64,000 bases of DNA from Symbiopectobacterium purcellii_A (GCF_052050035.1 NZ_CP189882.1:496001-560000); one strand, 5' to 3'. Shown: positions 1-9,763, counted from the first letter of the stretch. The notes: generated by a model from the sequence alone, not told the origin. Numbers and translations are program-made.

Positions 1-252
1 CGGCACATAGTTCAGGCCATCGTTGTTCACCACCGCAGGCGTTGCGCGGGTTGGGTCCAACTGCATGACTTTCTGTGCAATATAGAGACTGTAGTAGCGA
101 TAGGCCACCAGATAGACGGACACGGAAGCGACGATAATCCACAGTGCGCTCACGTGTTCGCCACGGCGTAGTGCAACCACGCCAAGGCAAGATGCCCCGA
201 TGACGGCAAGCATCATCCAGGGAATGTGTTTGAGTATGGTACTGCTTTTCAT
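1..252 (-). CDS. btsT: Pyruvate/H+ symporter BtsT (CstA family), N-terminal part
   Basis: The gene enters from the left edge and only the first 84 codons are present. The protein begins MKSSTILKHIPWMM and contains ALRRGEHVSALWI and LDPTRATPAV, which match the start of BtsT (YjiY), a CstA-family inner-membrane transporter that takes up pyruvate. Two hydrophobic segments, at about residues 11-28 and 35-52, fit the first membrane helices. CstA is the nearest alternative, but the KHIPW start favours BtsT. The ATG at 252 is the only sensible start. No lesion is visible in this part. Positions 253-523 upstream hold no gene I can support and end at an IS fragment. Confidence 0.88.
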   Translation of the reverse strand, partial: MKSSTILKHIPWMMLAVIGASCLGVVALRRGEHVSALWIIVASVSVYLVAYRYYSLYIAQKVMQLDPTRATPAVVNNDGLNYVP

Positions 253-523
253 AAGACATCCTTCAGGCAAATTAAGTCTTAATGGTCTGTTTTTTAATCT
301 TTATCGAACAATATCGAGCATCCACTACGCCGTTGGCGTCCATGTTGGACAAGGCAGGAATCGTTGACTGTGTGGGGTGTGGTGATGGCGCGACGATACG
401 GGAATGCGAGCGAGCGCGCGGAACCAATTTGTATCGACGGTGGCATAGCGTATTAAGCGGTTAGAATTACACGCTAAGCGGTTGGGGAACATGCAGAGTC
501 AGACACGCAGTGCCACACTCAAT

Positions 524-732
524 AAGCGTGTTGCTTAATAGTGAAATAAGGGTGTTTCGGTGATTGAAGTAAATTTTACGCTGTTCTGAGATGGAAATTC
601 CAAAGACCGGCGCTAAGGAGTAAGAAGGTATCATCAATAAAGGGTCTACGATTCCGTAAAATTTGGGTCATGCAACCGAGGCGCTTGATACCCGCGATGG
701 CGTGTTCAACTGTAATACGGATGCCCAGATTA
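524..732 (-). mobile_element. IS-A (IS5-type) right-end fragment
   Basis: Right terminal part of IS-A, starting AAGCGTGTTGCTTAATAG, preceded by AAT as target sequence. It encodes the transposase C-terminus (to 576) and is cut at 732 by the end of an IS256 element. One base is missing just before the junction. Confidence 0.85.
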
Positions 733-930
733 GAGTCTGTAAAGAATTTCGTGTAAATGGCTCCATCGCTTAACCGGAAATCCGATCTCCATACATCAAC
801 ATGAATTGGCTCATAGCCGGTTTCCAGTCTCTGATTGGTAGGGTCCATTTAGCCGAGATATTATGCAAGGCTAGATAGAATAATTTTAGCACCGAGTCAT
901 CCGTTGGAAATATTCGTCGCGTTTTCGTTA
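733..930 (-). mobile_element. IS-B (IS256 family) right-end fragment
   Basis: Begins with the IS256-type terminus GAGTCTGTAAAG and carries the last part of the 403-aa transposase reading frame. It is cut at 930 by an IS630 copy inserted at a TA. The rest of this IS256 copy is not on the far side of the IS630, so the junction is rearranged. Confidence 0.87.
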
Positions 931-2008
931 TAGCCAAGCGACTTAATTTTGATTACACCATATGGACTGAGAACAAACTCTCTGTATCGCAACCCATCTC
1001 TCTTTTTTTGCTTTTTGCTTGTGCCCATTTATGCTCAATTGGGTTAAGATCTGGCGAATATGTAGGCAAATACTCCACCATATACCCTGCATCGATGATG
1101 ACTTGTTGAATATTATGTTTTTTGTGAAAAGTGGCATTGTCCATCATGATTACACTGTTTTTAGGGAGTACTGGGATAAGGACTTGTGTGACCCAGGCAT
1201 AGAAAACATCGCTGTTAATATTGATATCAAATAATCCGATAGCAAACAGCGTTGTGCCTAATAAAGCGCCGATAACATTTGTTCTTCCCCTAGCTCCCCA
1301 GTTCTTCAGGCCAAAACACCGTTGACCTTTTGGGGGCTTTGTTGAATAATTTAACCGTTTGATTTACATCTTCTTTAGTTAGAATGCATTTACAGAGAAT
1401 GTATTTTGTTAGAACGACAAATCAAATAGTTAGCACAATAAAAAGCATTCCGAGAGGAAAAATTAGTCGTTGAAATTTTATAATGCTTATATAAATCAGT
1501 ATCTTAAATTATTCAACAAAGCCCCTTTTGGGGAATAGCCGTGAGTCCGTGGGGCATCGTGTGAAAAACCACTTTCATCAATAAAAACAATAGGTTTACC
1601 TTCTTTTTCATACTGTTGTTTTTTTTGTTGAAATCCCTGCCGGGCGTTTTCGTCGGCTTTCGGATGACGTAGAGTTTTTTTTATAGGTCAATCCCAGCTT
1701 TTTAAGCGCTTGCCAAATGGCCTTCTGACAAACGCCAAAACGCTCTGCACGTTCTTTTTGGTAAGCATCTGGATATTGTTCAACATCTTTTATCAACTCG
1801 GATTTATCGATCTTTCGCTGACGCGTGGTCGATGCTTTTGACTCTATTTGATTAATCCAACGCGATACAGAGGCAGGGCCAATCCGAAATTGCTTCGCTG
1901 TTTCTCGGATACTCAACCCTTCGTTTTTCCGTGTAGATATCACTTTACGTCTAAAATCAATTGAATAGCTCATTTAAATAATGTAATCAAAATTAAGTCG
2001 TTTAGCTA
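931..2008 (-). mobile_element. IS-C (IS630 family) copy 1, interrupted by MITE-D
   Basis: Complete 880-bp IS630 element once the MITE at 1335-1523 and its 9-bp duplication are removed. The first reading frame (1608-1973) encodes a 121-aa HTH protein. An 8-A tract separates it from the frame holding the DDE residues (VFIDESGF, MMDNATFH, NPIEHKW). The left flank is IS256 and the right flank is a racemase gene, so the two sides come from different loci. Confidence 0.93.
1335..1523 (-). mobile_element. MITE-D copy 1
   Basis: 189 bp with terminal inverted repeats GGCTTTGTTGAATAATTTAA. It is flanked by the 9-bp duplication CCTTTTGGG (1326-1334 and 1524-1532) inside IS630 copy 1. It carries no full gene. 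Confidence 0.93.
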
Positions 2009-2280
2009 TAGTAGGAGAGGAAGCCGCAACTGGTGGTCAGTCCATCAACGCCCTCGTCGATGAGGGCCTGCGCCGCACGTTTGAACGGTTCCAGCAAATC
2101 GTGTTGATCGAGGTGCCCCATCCGTTGTGGGATGGACTCTTCCACCACCCGATAGCGTACCGGAAACGGCCAGGTGCCGGGGTTACCAATATCGCCCAGA
2201 TAGCGGCGAAAATGGGTTTTTACCATCAAAATACCGAGTGTGGCCTGTGGTGTGGCTAAGCCCGCGTGAATGTCTGACAT
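2009..2280 (-). pseudogene. Aspartate/glutamate racemase-family protein, N-terminal fragment
   Basis: About 89 codons remain, from MSDIHAGLATPQATLGIL at 2280 to TTSCGFLS, where the IS630 element cuts the frame. The TTSCGF segment resembles the first catalytic cysteine loop of the Asp/Glu/hydantoin racemase superfamily, which interconverts amino-acid enantiomers without a cofactor. The second catalytic half is missing. It lies 13 bp downstream of the aminotransferase pseudogene on the same strand, so the two probably formed an operon acting on one amino-acid substrate. The ATG at 2280 is chosen because homologous sequence starts there; an upstream in-frame ATG at 2316 lies inside the preceding gene. 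The substrate cannot be assigned. Confidence 0.7.
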
Positions 2281-2293
2281 GGTTAGGGTTCCG

Positions 2294-3494
2294 TTAAGAG
2301 CGCCGAGAGGCGGCAATCACTGCGTCCAGAATTTGTTGCAGCAGTACCTTTGACGTGGCGAAGTTGAGGCGCGCGAAGGCTTCTGCGCCGGGGTTGAAAG
2401 TTTCACCCGCGCTGAGCGCCACTTTGGCATGCTCCAGATAATACGCGCCTGCGGCGCTAGGTAAGTGCAGATCGCTAAAATCCAGCCAGGCGAATTAGGT
2501 TGCCTCGGGGGTGTGGACGCGAACCTCCGGCAGTGTGGTGCGCACCGTGGTGATCACTTGCTCACGCCGCTCCAGCAGATAATGGCGTGCACCTTCCAAC
2601 CAACTTGTGGCCGCGATCCCAGGCGGCCACGGTAGCATCAATGCCGATACCGGAGGGGTAGCCTAAGATCCGGGCGGGCAGACGTTGGGTAAAGAGCTGT
2701 TTTAGCGCGCCGTCACCGAAGTACATCAGTGCACAGCGCAGCCCGGCGATATTGAAACTCTTACTGGCTGAGTTCAGGGTGATGGTGCGTGCCGCAAGTC
2801 CCGGTGCCACTGTAGCAAACGGAATATGTTCCTGCCCGGGATACACCAGATCGGCATGAATCTCATTGGCAATCACGATCAAATCATGGGCTTCGGCCAG
2901 TGCCGCCAGCTCATCACGCCGCAGTGCGCGACCGGTGGGGTTGTGTGGGTTGCACAGCAGCAGGATGCGCGTGTTGGCGTCAATCTGGTGGGCAAGATGA
3001 TCGAAATCGATGTCATAGCCCTGACCGTTGTCTACCTGGGGGCTGGCCTGTAAGCGACGGCCGGTGTCATTGATGGCATCATAAAAGGGCGGATAGCTGG
3101 GGGTTTGTAGCACAATACCGTCGCCTGGCTCACTGAATGCCAGAATCAGCAAATAGACTGCCTGCACCAATTCGTTGAGCGCCAATACGTTGGCAGGGTC
3201 GGTTTCCCAGTCAAACTCGCGTGCGGTATAGCGACTGAAGGCGCGCGCCAGCAAATGCTCGGCCCGGTCGCGTTGCCGGTAAGGGTAGCCGGTATCCTGA
3301 GCCAGATACCAGTGACGTAATACGTCAGCAACGGTAGGCGCTGGGGCGAAATCCATCTCCGCCACCCAGGCGGGGAGAATCTCCAGCGCGTGATACTGCC
3401 ACTTCATGCTTTGGCGACGGCGCAGCGTTTCCAGCGGCAGCGTGTATTGCTCGGTAATCTGTTGCGCGATACCGGCATCGTAATGTGTACTCAT
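2294..3494 (-). pseudogene. MalY/PatB-type PLP aminotransferase (C-S beta-lyase-like), frameshifted
   Basis: Fold-type I PLP enzyme of the MalY/PatB group, which cleaves cystathionine-like thioethers or transaminates. Visible landmarks are QTPSYPPFYDAI, CNPHNPTGRA, ANEIHADLVYPG and the Schiff-base lysine region SASKSFNIAGL. The frame is continuous from 3494 to about 2610, where a 1-base change shifts it after AAWDRGHK. The original frame resumes as LEGARHYLLERREQV and then meets an in-frame TAA at about 2498, inside what should read EATYFAWLDF. A final TAA is at 2294. It is therefore doubly inactivated, although the reading frame is otherwise well kept, so decay is recent. It is divergent from the GntR regulator gene across a shared control region. 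Confidence 0.85.
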
Positions 3495-3768
3495 GTTATA
3501 CCACCTGCGGGATGCGTTTCGGCAAGGGCATTTTCAGCCAGGAAACGGCTTTGTTGAATAATTTAAGATACTGATTTATATAAGCATTATAAAATTCCAA
3601 CGACTAATTTTTCCTCTCGGAATGCTTTTTATTGTGCTAACTATTTGATTTGTCGCTCTAACAAAATACATTCTCTGTAAATGCATTCTAACTAAAGAAG
3701 ATGTAAATCAAACGGTTAAATTATTCAACAAAGCCCCAGGAAACCGACGTATCAATGGGCAGATGCAT
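3495..3768 (-). pseudogene. Short leader-like ORF split by MITE-D
   Basis: With the MITE at 3547-3735 and its duplication removed, a 24-codon frame starts at ATG 3768 after GAAGGAATCCTC and ends just before the aminotransferase ATG. It may be a translationally coupled leader or the stub of a small gene. I do not recognise it, and coding is unproven. Confidence 0.3.
3547..3735 (+). mobile_element. MITE-D copy 2
   Basis: 189 bp, perfect terminal repeats, flanked by the 9-bp duplication CCAGGAAAC on both sides. It sits in the 5' region of the aminotransferase transcript. Confidence 0.94.
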
Positions 3769-3833
3769 GAGGATTCCTTCTGTTTTATTTGCCGTTGACA
3801 AGCCAATCATGGTTGGCTAAGTTGCGGTCAAAT

Positions 3834-3868
3834 TAACAAATATATATTTTATATTGTATAAACTTTAT
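3834..3868. promoter_or_regulatory. Probable operator of the GntR-type regulator (35 bp)
   Basis: AT-rich 35-bp sequence between the divergent aminotransferase and GntR genes. Its exact reverse complement occurs at 39103-39137, just upstream of the peptide-binding protein gene. An exact match of this length in non-coding DNA, next to a regulator and a related transport gene, points to a shared operator/promoter. Assignment to this GntR protein is inference. Confidence 0.6.
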
Positions 3869-3940
3869 CAGCTATGCATTGCCATTTAACGCATATGGCA
3901 GAGTGGTTATCCTGGCCGATAAATCAGCAATGAGTGCGCT

Positions 3941-4639
3941 ATGGATCAGACTGACGCAGCAAACCGGGCCAGCCCGGCCCCCCTTCCCGTCGTGGTGGTT
4001 GACCGGCGGCCACTGACCGACCGCGTGGCGGACTATGTGCGCGATCTGATCGTGCAGGACATCCTGCAACCCGGCGATCCCATCAATGTGCAAAGCATTT
4101 GCAGCACCCTGCAAATCTCGCAAACCCCGCTGTGTGAAGCGCTGAAAATGCTGGCGGCCCAGGGGTTGGTGGATTTGCGCCCCAATAAGCGCGTGGTGGT
4201 GGCGTCTCTGGCGGCGAATGAAATCGAAGACATGCTGGTGGTGTATACCGAAATGTAAAAACTGGCGGGTCGACTGGCGGCATTGCAAGCGACACCGGAC
4301 GATCTGCACGCGCTACAGCAGCAGGAACAGGCGCTGATGGCGGCGTTTCACGCAGGAGAATCACTGCGCTATTTTCATGCCAACCAAGCCTTTCATCAGG
4401 CATTGGTGCACGCCTCGCACAATGCGACACTGATTGAGCTGCACAATAATCTCAATGCCCGTCTCTATCGCACGCGTTTCAAAGGAAATCAGTGGAATGC
4501 GCGCAGTGGCGACTGGCAGCGTGTGGCTGAAGAGCACAGTAAAATTCTGCGCGCCATCGAGACGCGCAACGGTGATCTGTGCGCGGAACTGCTGGCTCGT
4601 CACCTGAACGGTGCGCGTGCCTCCCTGCACGCGGACTGA
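3941..4639 (+). pseudogene. GntR-family (FCD) transcription regulator, nonsense mutation
   Basis: Residues 1-105 hold the winged helix-turn-helix of GntR regulators (LTDRVADYVRDLIVQ, QISQTPLCEALKMLAAQGLV, LRPNKRVVVASL). After a TAA at 4256 the same frame continues to 4639 with an FCD-type ligand domain (FHQALVHASHNATLIELH, EEHSKILRAIETRNGDL). The stop falls where the family usually has Glu (context EM-stop-KLAGRLAA), so a single GAA to TAA change explains it. Regulators of this group usually control amino-acid or sugar-acid use from a nearby divergent promoter. Here the neighbours are an aminotransferase, a racemase and, before a rearrangement, a peptide-binding protein. Readthrough or reinitiation at ATG 4283 would give only the ligand domain. 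Confidence 0.88.
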
Positions 4640-4648
4640 TCCGGTTAG

Positions 4649-4672
4649 CCTCCCCGCGGATACTGCGGGGAG
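4649..4672. terminator. Bidirectional hairpin between convergent genes
   Basis: CTCCCCGC / GCGGGGAG stem with a short loop between the GntR gene and the convergent binding-protein gene. There is no strong T-run, so efficiency is uncertain. Confidence 0.5.
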
Positions 4673-4676
4673 CATC

Positions 4677-4859
4677 TCAGGGTTTAGGTTCTACCCATAA
4701 CCCTGCCAGATTCCCTTCAACACCATCTGCCGTTGGCGAATGGTCGTGAACGCGCGGGTTGTAAATGGTGATGAACTGCGGCGACAGCAGGTTAATGTCC
4801 GGCGCGTCATGCATCACGATGTGCTGGAATTGACGGAACTGCGCGATGCGTTTGCCGTT
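4677..4859 (-). pseudogene. ABC peptide-binding protein (SBP_bac_5), 3' fragment
   Basis: The last 60 codons of a DppA-like periplasmic binding protein (NGKRIAQFRQFQHIVMHD, DINLLSPQFITIYN, ending WVEPKP). The fragment begins exactly at the left end of IS-A, next to the target triplet AAC. The 5' portion lies at 39192-42149 and ends with AAC at the right end of another IS-A. Joined at that triplet, and with all insertions removed, the gene is 1,608 bp, in frame throughout, and encodes 535 aa, a normal size for the family. The two halves were separated by an IS-A-mediated inversion. Confidence 0.85.
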
Positions 4860-5455
4860 AAACTAGTTGCTGAATAGAGACTTGCATTTTTTGTCAGGCT
4901 ATTGAGAATAAAAAGAGGTTTAACTTAGAGAATAAAGGTTTGAAATGATCAACAAAGAGCGGTTGTTACGAGATAATCGTTTATGTAAAGCAATCATTGG
5001 ATTATCAGTCGAAGAATTGAAAAATTTAGCCGCTGAATTTTCAGCTTGTTATTTGATTTATCGGCAAAAGAATCGAAAAGATCACGAGCGGCAGATGGGT
5101 GCAGGGCAGAAAGGATTTATCCCAACCCCATTAGATAAACTGCTTTTTATTTTATTGTATTTAAAATGTTATCCGACCTATGATTTGCAAGGACTTCTTT
5201 TTGGTTTAGATAGAACACGGGTATGTCGCTGGGTAAAAATATTATTGCCGGTTTTAGAGATGACCTTGGGGCGAGAATGTGTTTTGCCCGCTCGTCAAAT
5301 TCGCTCTGCTGAGGAATTTTTTCGCGCCTTTCCTGGAGTTAAAGACGTCTTTATTGATGGGACAGAGCGACCTGTCCAAAAGCCTAAGAATCTGCGTCGG
5401 CGAAAAAAAATGTATTCGGGAAAGAAAAGACAGACCACTCGAAAAGGGCTTATTA

Positions 5456-5547
5456 TAGCCAAGCGACATTATTTTGATAACAGCCAGCTATGCTTCTTTG
5501 CCGCATATCAGGGCATAGGATGTAATCATTTTTAAGTCGGTTGGCTA
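5456..5547 (+). mobile_element. MITE-E copy 1
   Basis: 92 bp, TAGCCAAGCGAC to GTCGGTTGGCTA, flanked by a TA duplication, inserted in the IS-A transposase gene. No coding capacity. Confidence 0.92.
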
Positions 5548-5812
5548 TATGACTGACGAAACAAGGCAAATTGGATTTATCCCCATGAGCAAAAATGGGC
5601 GCCGTCACGATAAACGCTTACTCGATAAAGTCGATATAATTCGCCATATTCCTCCTGAGGTAACCATCTGGGCAGATACCGGTTTTCAAGGTATAGATAA
5701 ACAGCATCCTAATACACAAATCCCAAAAAAAGGAACTCGAAAAAGACCTTTATCGCCTGAACAAAAACAAGAAAATAAAATAATCTCGGGCATCCGTATT
5801 ACAGTTGAACAC

Positions 5813-7121
5813 GAGTCTGTAAAGAATTTTGTGTAAATGGCTCCATTGCTTAACCGGAGATTCGTTCTCCATACATCAACATGAATTGGCTCATAGCAGG
5901 TTTCCAGTCTCTGATTGGCAAGGTCCATTTAGCAGAGATATTATGCAAGGCTAGATAGAGTAATTTTATCACCGAGTCATCCGTTGGAAATATTCGTCGC
6001 GTTTTCGTTATCTTGCGCAATGAAGCATTTAACGACTCTATCGCGTTGGTGGTGTAGATAACCTTGCGGATCTCCGGCGGAAAGTCAAAAATGACGATGA
6101 GACGTTCCCAATTATTTCTCCACGACGGGCTGATCGTCGGGAACTGTTCATCCCATTTGGCCGCGAAGGCATCCAGGGCCTCTTCAGCGCCCTCTAGCGT
6201 TGCGGAACTATAGATGGTGCGCAGGTCAGCAGCAACGGCCTTACGCTCTTTCCAGCCGACGTAGCGCAGCGAGTTCCGCACCTGATGCACAATGCAGAGC
6301 TGTACGCGCGTATGCGGGTAAACAGCTTCAATGGCATCAGGAAAGCCTTTCAGGCCATCGCAGCAGGCGACGAAGATGTCCTTTAGCCCACGATTTTTCA
6401 GTTCTGTCATCACAGATAACCAGAACTTGGCCCCCTCAGTTTTGGCTATCCATAGCCCCAGCAGCTCTTTTTCGCCCTGGCCGTTGACGCCGAGGGCCAG
6501 ATAAACAGACTTGTTGGCCACGGCTCCGCCGTCCTGGCTTTTGACAACAATACAGTCAAGGTAAACAATGGGATAAAGCGCATCCAGCGGCCGTTGCTGC
6601 CAGCGCTTAACTTCATCCATCACAGCATTGGTCACTTGAGAAATGAAGCCAGCGGAAACATCGACCCCGTAGACTTCTTTAAAGTGTGCCTGAATATCAC
6701 GGGTTGATAACCCTCTGGAATAGAGAGAAATAATGCGGTCATCGAAGCCGTTAAGCTGTTTTTCGTGCTTACCGATCAGTGTCGGCTCGAAGGTACTGTT
6801 GCGGTCGCGCGGAATATCGAGCTCGATCTCCCCATTTTGGCTACGTACGCTCTTGGATGTCTTGCCATTGCGTGAGTTGCCTGAATGATTACCAGCCGGG
6901 TCATGCTTAGCATACCCAAGGTGCATCTCCATCTCAGCTTCAAGAACCCGTTCCGCCAGTCTTTTAGTCAGCACCTTGAGTAGGCCTGATTCACCCAGCA
7001 GATCCTGAGGGGAGTGACAATCTTGAAGCAGTTGGTCAATAAGTTCGTTGCTGATAGGCATTTTGTTATCCTTTGAAGGTTTTCCTCAAAATGCCATTTA
7101 CACAGATTATTTTACAGTCTC
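5813..7121 (-). mobile_element. IS-B (IS256 family), complete copy
   Basis: Full 1,309-bp element with termini GAGTCTGTAAAG and TTACAGTCTC. The left flank is IS-A and the right flank is the middle of an IS630. No 8-bp duplication is seen, so adjacent DNA was lost by deletion or recombination. Confidence 0.93.
5850..7061 (-). CDS. IS256-family transposase, intact
   Basis: 403-aa mutator-type transposase that cuts and pastes IS-B. The catalytic triad is visible as YLDCIVVK (Asp), CCDGLKGF (Asp) and TTNAIESLN (Glu). The zinc-finger-like region CIVHQVRNSLRYV lies between the second Asp and the Glu. Start ATG 7061 (MPISNELIDQLL) follows GATAACAAA, with a weak ribosome site. The sequence is identical or nearly so to those at 30339-31550 and 42396-43607, so this family can still move in this genome. 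Confidence 0.95.
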   Translation of the reverse strand: MPISNELIDQLLQDCHSPQDLLGESGLLKVLTKRLAERVLEAEMEMHLGYAKHDPAGNHSGNSRNGKTSKSVRSQNGEIELDIPRDRNSTFEPTLIGKHEKQLNGFDDRIISLYSRGLSTRDIQAHFKEVYGVDVSAGFISQVTNAVMDEVKRWQQRPLDALYPIVYLDCIVVKSQDGGAVANKSVYLALGVNGQGEKELLGLWIAKTEGAKFWLSVMTELKNRGLKDIFVACCDGLKGFPDAIEAVYPHTRVQLCIVHQVRNSLRYVGWKERKAVAADLRTIYSSATLEGAEEALDAFAAKWDEQFPTISPSWRNNWERLIVIFDFPPEIRKVIYTTNAIESLNASLRKITKTRRIFPTDDSVIKLLYLALHNISAKWTLPIRDWKPAMSQFMLMYGERISG

Positions 7122-7457
7122 CTTTATTAGGCACAACGCTGTTTGCTATCGGATTATTTGATATCAATATTAACAGCGATGTTTTCTATGCCTGGGTCAC
7201 ACAAGTCCTTATCCCAGTACTCCCTAAAAACAGTGTAATCATGATGGGCAATGCCACTTTTCACAAAAAACATAATATTCAACAAGTCATCATCGATGCA
7301 GGGTATATGGTGGAGTATTTGCCTACATATTCGCCAGATCTTAACCCAATTGAGCATAAATGGGCACAAGCAAAAAGCAAAAAAAGAGAGATGGGTTGCG
7401 ATACAGAGAGTTTGTTCTCAGTCCATATGGTGTAATCAAAATTAAGTCGCTTGGCTA
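7122..7457 (+). mobile_element. IS-C (IS630 family), 3' part
   Basis: The last 336 bp of IS630, with the second and third catalytic residues (NATFHKK, NPIEHKW). It ends at the TA of the IS-A it had entered. The 5' half was removed when IS256 became fused to it. It carries a private change, MMGNATFH for MMDNATFH, that removes a catalytic Asp. Confidence 0.9.
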
Positions 7458-7564
7458 TACCTTCTTACTCCTTAGCGCCGGTCTTTGGAATTTCCATCTC
7501 AGAACAGCGTAAAATTTACTTCAATCACCGAAACACCCTTATTTCACTATTAAGCAACACGCTT

Positions 7565-7783
7565 ATTGTTTGTGCCGGAATGCGTTTCGACTGACGTCCA
7601 TCGTGGTTTCGTAACCCGCCGCCCATTTAATAAACGCCTGATATCGCTCATGCTGACTGCCTCCGGGCAAAATATCGTCCCCAAATCGCATTCGTTCTCT
7701 TTGCTTGAGCCGTTCAAGGCGTTTTTCATTCTTAACATAGACATAGATAACGAGTTCAAAGCTCGGGATAAAGATATCTCCCC
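7565..7783 (-). pseudogene. P-loop nucleotide kinase-like protein, internal fragment
   Basis: Encodes GDIFIPSFELVIYVYV, NEKRLERLKQRERMRFG, DDILPGG and KWAAGYETT, as in the lid and C-terminal part of small AAA/adenylate-kinase-like P-loop proteins. The N-terminus with the Walker A motif is lost to the IS30-like element on the right. The 3' end lies at 44458-44567 on the opposite strand. The two rejoin at the triplet AAT to read RHKQWLEKIPCPVIHI in one frame. The biological substrate is unknown. Confidence 0.7.
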
Positions 7784-7977
7784 GCCCCATTCCCACTCGA
7801 AACGCAACAAAGTGACCCACTTGCCAGAGTCGGATAAAATCACCGTTCTGGCCATACTGGAGAGCCTGTTGCATGCAGGGAAAACATCTGACTCAGAAAG
7901 AACGGTTCTACATCGAAAAGCGGCGTGGTGAAGGTGTCAACCAAGCTACCATCGCCAGAGAGCTTGCTCTGCCTCGC

Positions 7978-8166
7978 GACTTTGTTGAATAATTTAAGAT
8001 ACTGATTTATATAAGCATTATAAAATTTCAACGACTAATTTTTCCTCTCGGAATGCTTTTTATTGTGCTAACTATTTGATTTGTCGTTCTAACAAAATAC
8101 ATTCTCTGTAAATGCATTCTAACTAAAGAAGATGTAAATCAAACGGTTAAATTATTCAACAAAGCC
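7978..8166 (+). mobile_element. MITE-D copy 3
   Basis: 189 bp with one end changed to GACTTTG. Flanked by the 9-bp duplication CTGCCTCGC, inside the IS30 transposase gene. Confidence 0.93.
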
Positions 8167-8223
8167 CTGCCTCGCTCGACCATCAGCAGGGAACTCAGAC
8201 GCAATACCGACCCTACTTTCAAT

Positions 8224-9013
8224 AAGCGTGTTGCTTAATAGTGAAATAACGGTGTTTCGGTGATTGAAGTAAATTTTACGCTGTTCTGAGATGGAAATTC
8301 CAAAGACCGGCGCTAAGGAGTAAGAAGGTATCATCAATAAAGGGTCTACTATTCCGTAAAATTTGGGTCATGCAACCGAGGCGCTTGATACCCGCGATGG
8401 CGTGTTCAACTGTAATACGGATGCCCGAGATTATTTTATTTTCTTGTTTTTGTTCAGGCGATAAAGGTCTTTTTCGAGTTCCTTTTTTTGGGATTTGTGT
8501 ATTAGGATGCTGTTTATCTATACCTTGAAAACCGGTATCTGCCCAGATGGTTACCTCAGGAGGAATATGGCGAATTATATCGACTTTATCGAGTAAGCGT
8601 TTATCGTGACGGCGCCCATTTTTGCTCATGGGGATAAATCCAATTTGCCTTGTTTCGTCAGTCATAATAAGCCCTTTTCGAGTGGTCTGTCTTTTCTTTC
8701 CCGAATACATTTTTTTTCGCCGACGCAGATTCTTAGGCTTTTGGACAGGTCGCTCTGTCCCATCAATAAAGACGTCTTTAACTCCAGGAAAGGCGCGAAA
8801 AAATTCCTCAGTAGAGCGAATTTGACGAGCGGGCAAAACACATTCTCGCCCCAAGGTCATCTCTAAAACCGGCAATAATATTTTTACCCAGCGACATACC
8901 CGTGTTCTATCTAAACCAAAAAGAAGTCCTTGCAAATCATAGGTCGGATAACATTTTAAATACAATAAAATAAAAAGCAGTTTATCTAATGGGGTTGGGA
9001 TAAATCCTTTCTG
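8224..9013 (-). mobile_element. IS-A fragment, 3' three quarters
   Basis: Right end at 8224 next to AAT. Carries transposase codons from YLKCYPTYDLQG to the C-terminus, uninterrupted. The N-terminal 80 codons are removed by the IS256 at 9014. Confidence 0.9.
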
Positions 9014-9660
9014 GAGACTGTAAAATAATCTGTGTAAATGGCATTTTGAGGAAAACCTTCAAAGGATAACAAAATGCCTATCAGCAACGAACTTATTGAC
9101 CAACTGCTTCAAGATTGTCACTCCCCTCAGGATCTGCTGGGTGAATCAGGCCTACTCAAGGTGCTGACTAAAAGACTGGCGGAACGGGTTCTTGAAGCTG
9201 AGATGGAGATGCACCTTGGGTACGCTAAGCATGACCCGGCAGGTAATCATTCAGGCAACTCCCGCAATGGCAAGACATCCAAGAGCGTACGTAGCCAAAA
9301 TGGGGAGATCGAGCTCGATATTCCGCGCGACCGCAACAGTACCTTCGAGCCGACACTGATCGGTAAGAACGAAAAACAGCTTAACGGCTTCGATGACCGC
9401 ATTATTTCTCTCTATTCCAGAGGGTTATCAACCCGTGATATTCAGGCACACTTTAAAGAAGTCTACGGGGTCGATGTTTCCGCTGGCTTCATTTCTCAAG
9501 TGACCAATGCTGTGATGGATGACGTTAAGCGCTGGCAGCAACGGCCGCTGGATGCGCTTTATCCCATTGTTTACCTTGACTGTATTGTTGTCAAAAGCCA
9601 GGACGGCGGAGCCGTGGCCAACAAGTCTGTTTATCTGGCCCTCGGCGTCAACGGCCAGGG
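9014..9660 (+). mobile_element. IS-B (IS256) 5' fragment
   Basis: Left end GAGACTGTAAAATAATC and the first 199 transposase codons (from 9074). The frame then runs into the IS30 tail at a GGGC shared by both elements, which marks a short-homology deletion. It lacks the second Asp and the Glu of the triad and is dead. Confidence 0.9.
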
Positions 9661-9763
9661 CAGAAAATCGCTGGGCTATCGTTCCCCCAATGAGGTATTT
9701 TTAACGCACTTACTGGTGGCATAAGCCTCTACCGTTTTGTTGCGTTTCGAGTGGGAATGGGGC

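Larger units (their letters stand above)
4860..7564 (+). mobile_element. IS-A (IS5-type), composite copy with three nested elements
   Basis: Left end AAACTAGTTGCTGAATAG at 4860; right end at 7564. The transposase starts at ATG 4945 (MINKERLLRDNRL) with DDE residues in FIDGTERP, ADTGFQG and VEHAIAG. Inside lie MITE-E (5456-5547), IS-B (5813-7121) and part of IS-C (7122-7457), and about 70 bp of the 3' coding region is lost. The left target triplet is GTT and the right one is ATT. These differ because this is a recombinant: each end pairs with an end of the IS-A at 42150-44457. Confidence 0.9.
7784..9763 (+). mobile_element. IS30-family element, broken by three insertions
   Basis: Perfect 28-bp inverted ends, GCCCCATTCCCACTCGAAAC onward, at 7784-7811 and 9736-9763. 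The transposase starts at ATG 7874 with the IS30 helix-turn-helix (LTQKERFYIEKRRGEG, NQATIARELALPRSTISREL). It is cut by MITE-D at 7978 and by IS-A at 8224. Only its last 20 or so codons remain at 9661-9723 (GRKSLGYRSPNEVF). The central part with the catalytic residues has been deleted between IS-A and IS256. Confidence 0.82.

Noticed and set aside
282..464. 60-codon frame upstream of btsT
   Set aside because: No ribosome site, no family, low-complexity GCG stretch; it lies in the divergent upstream region.
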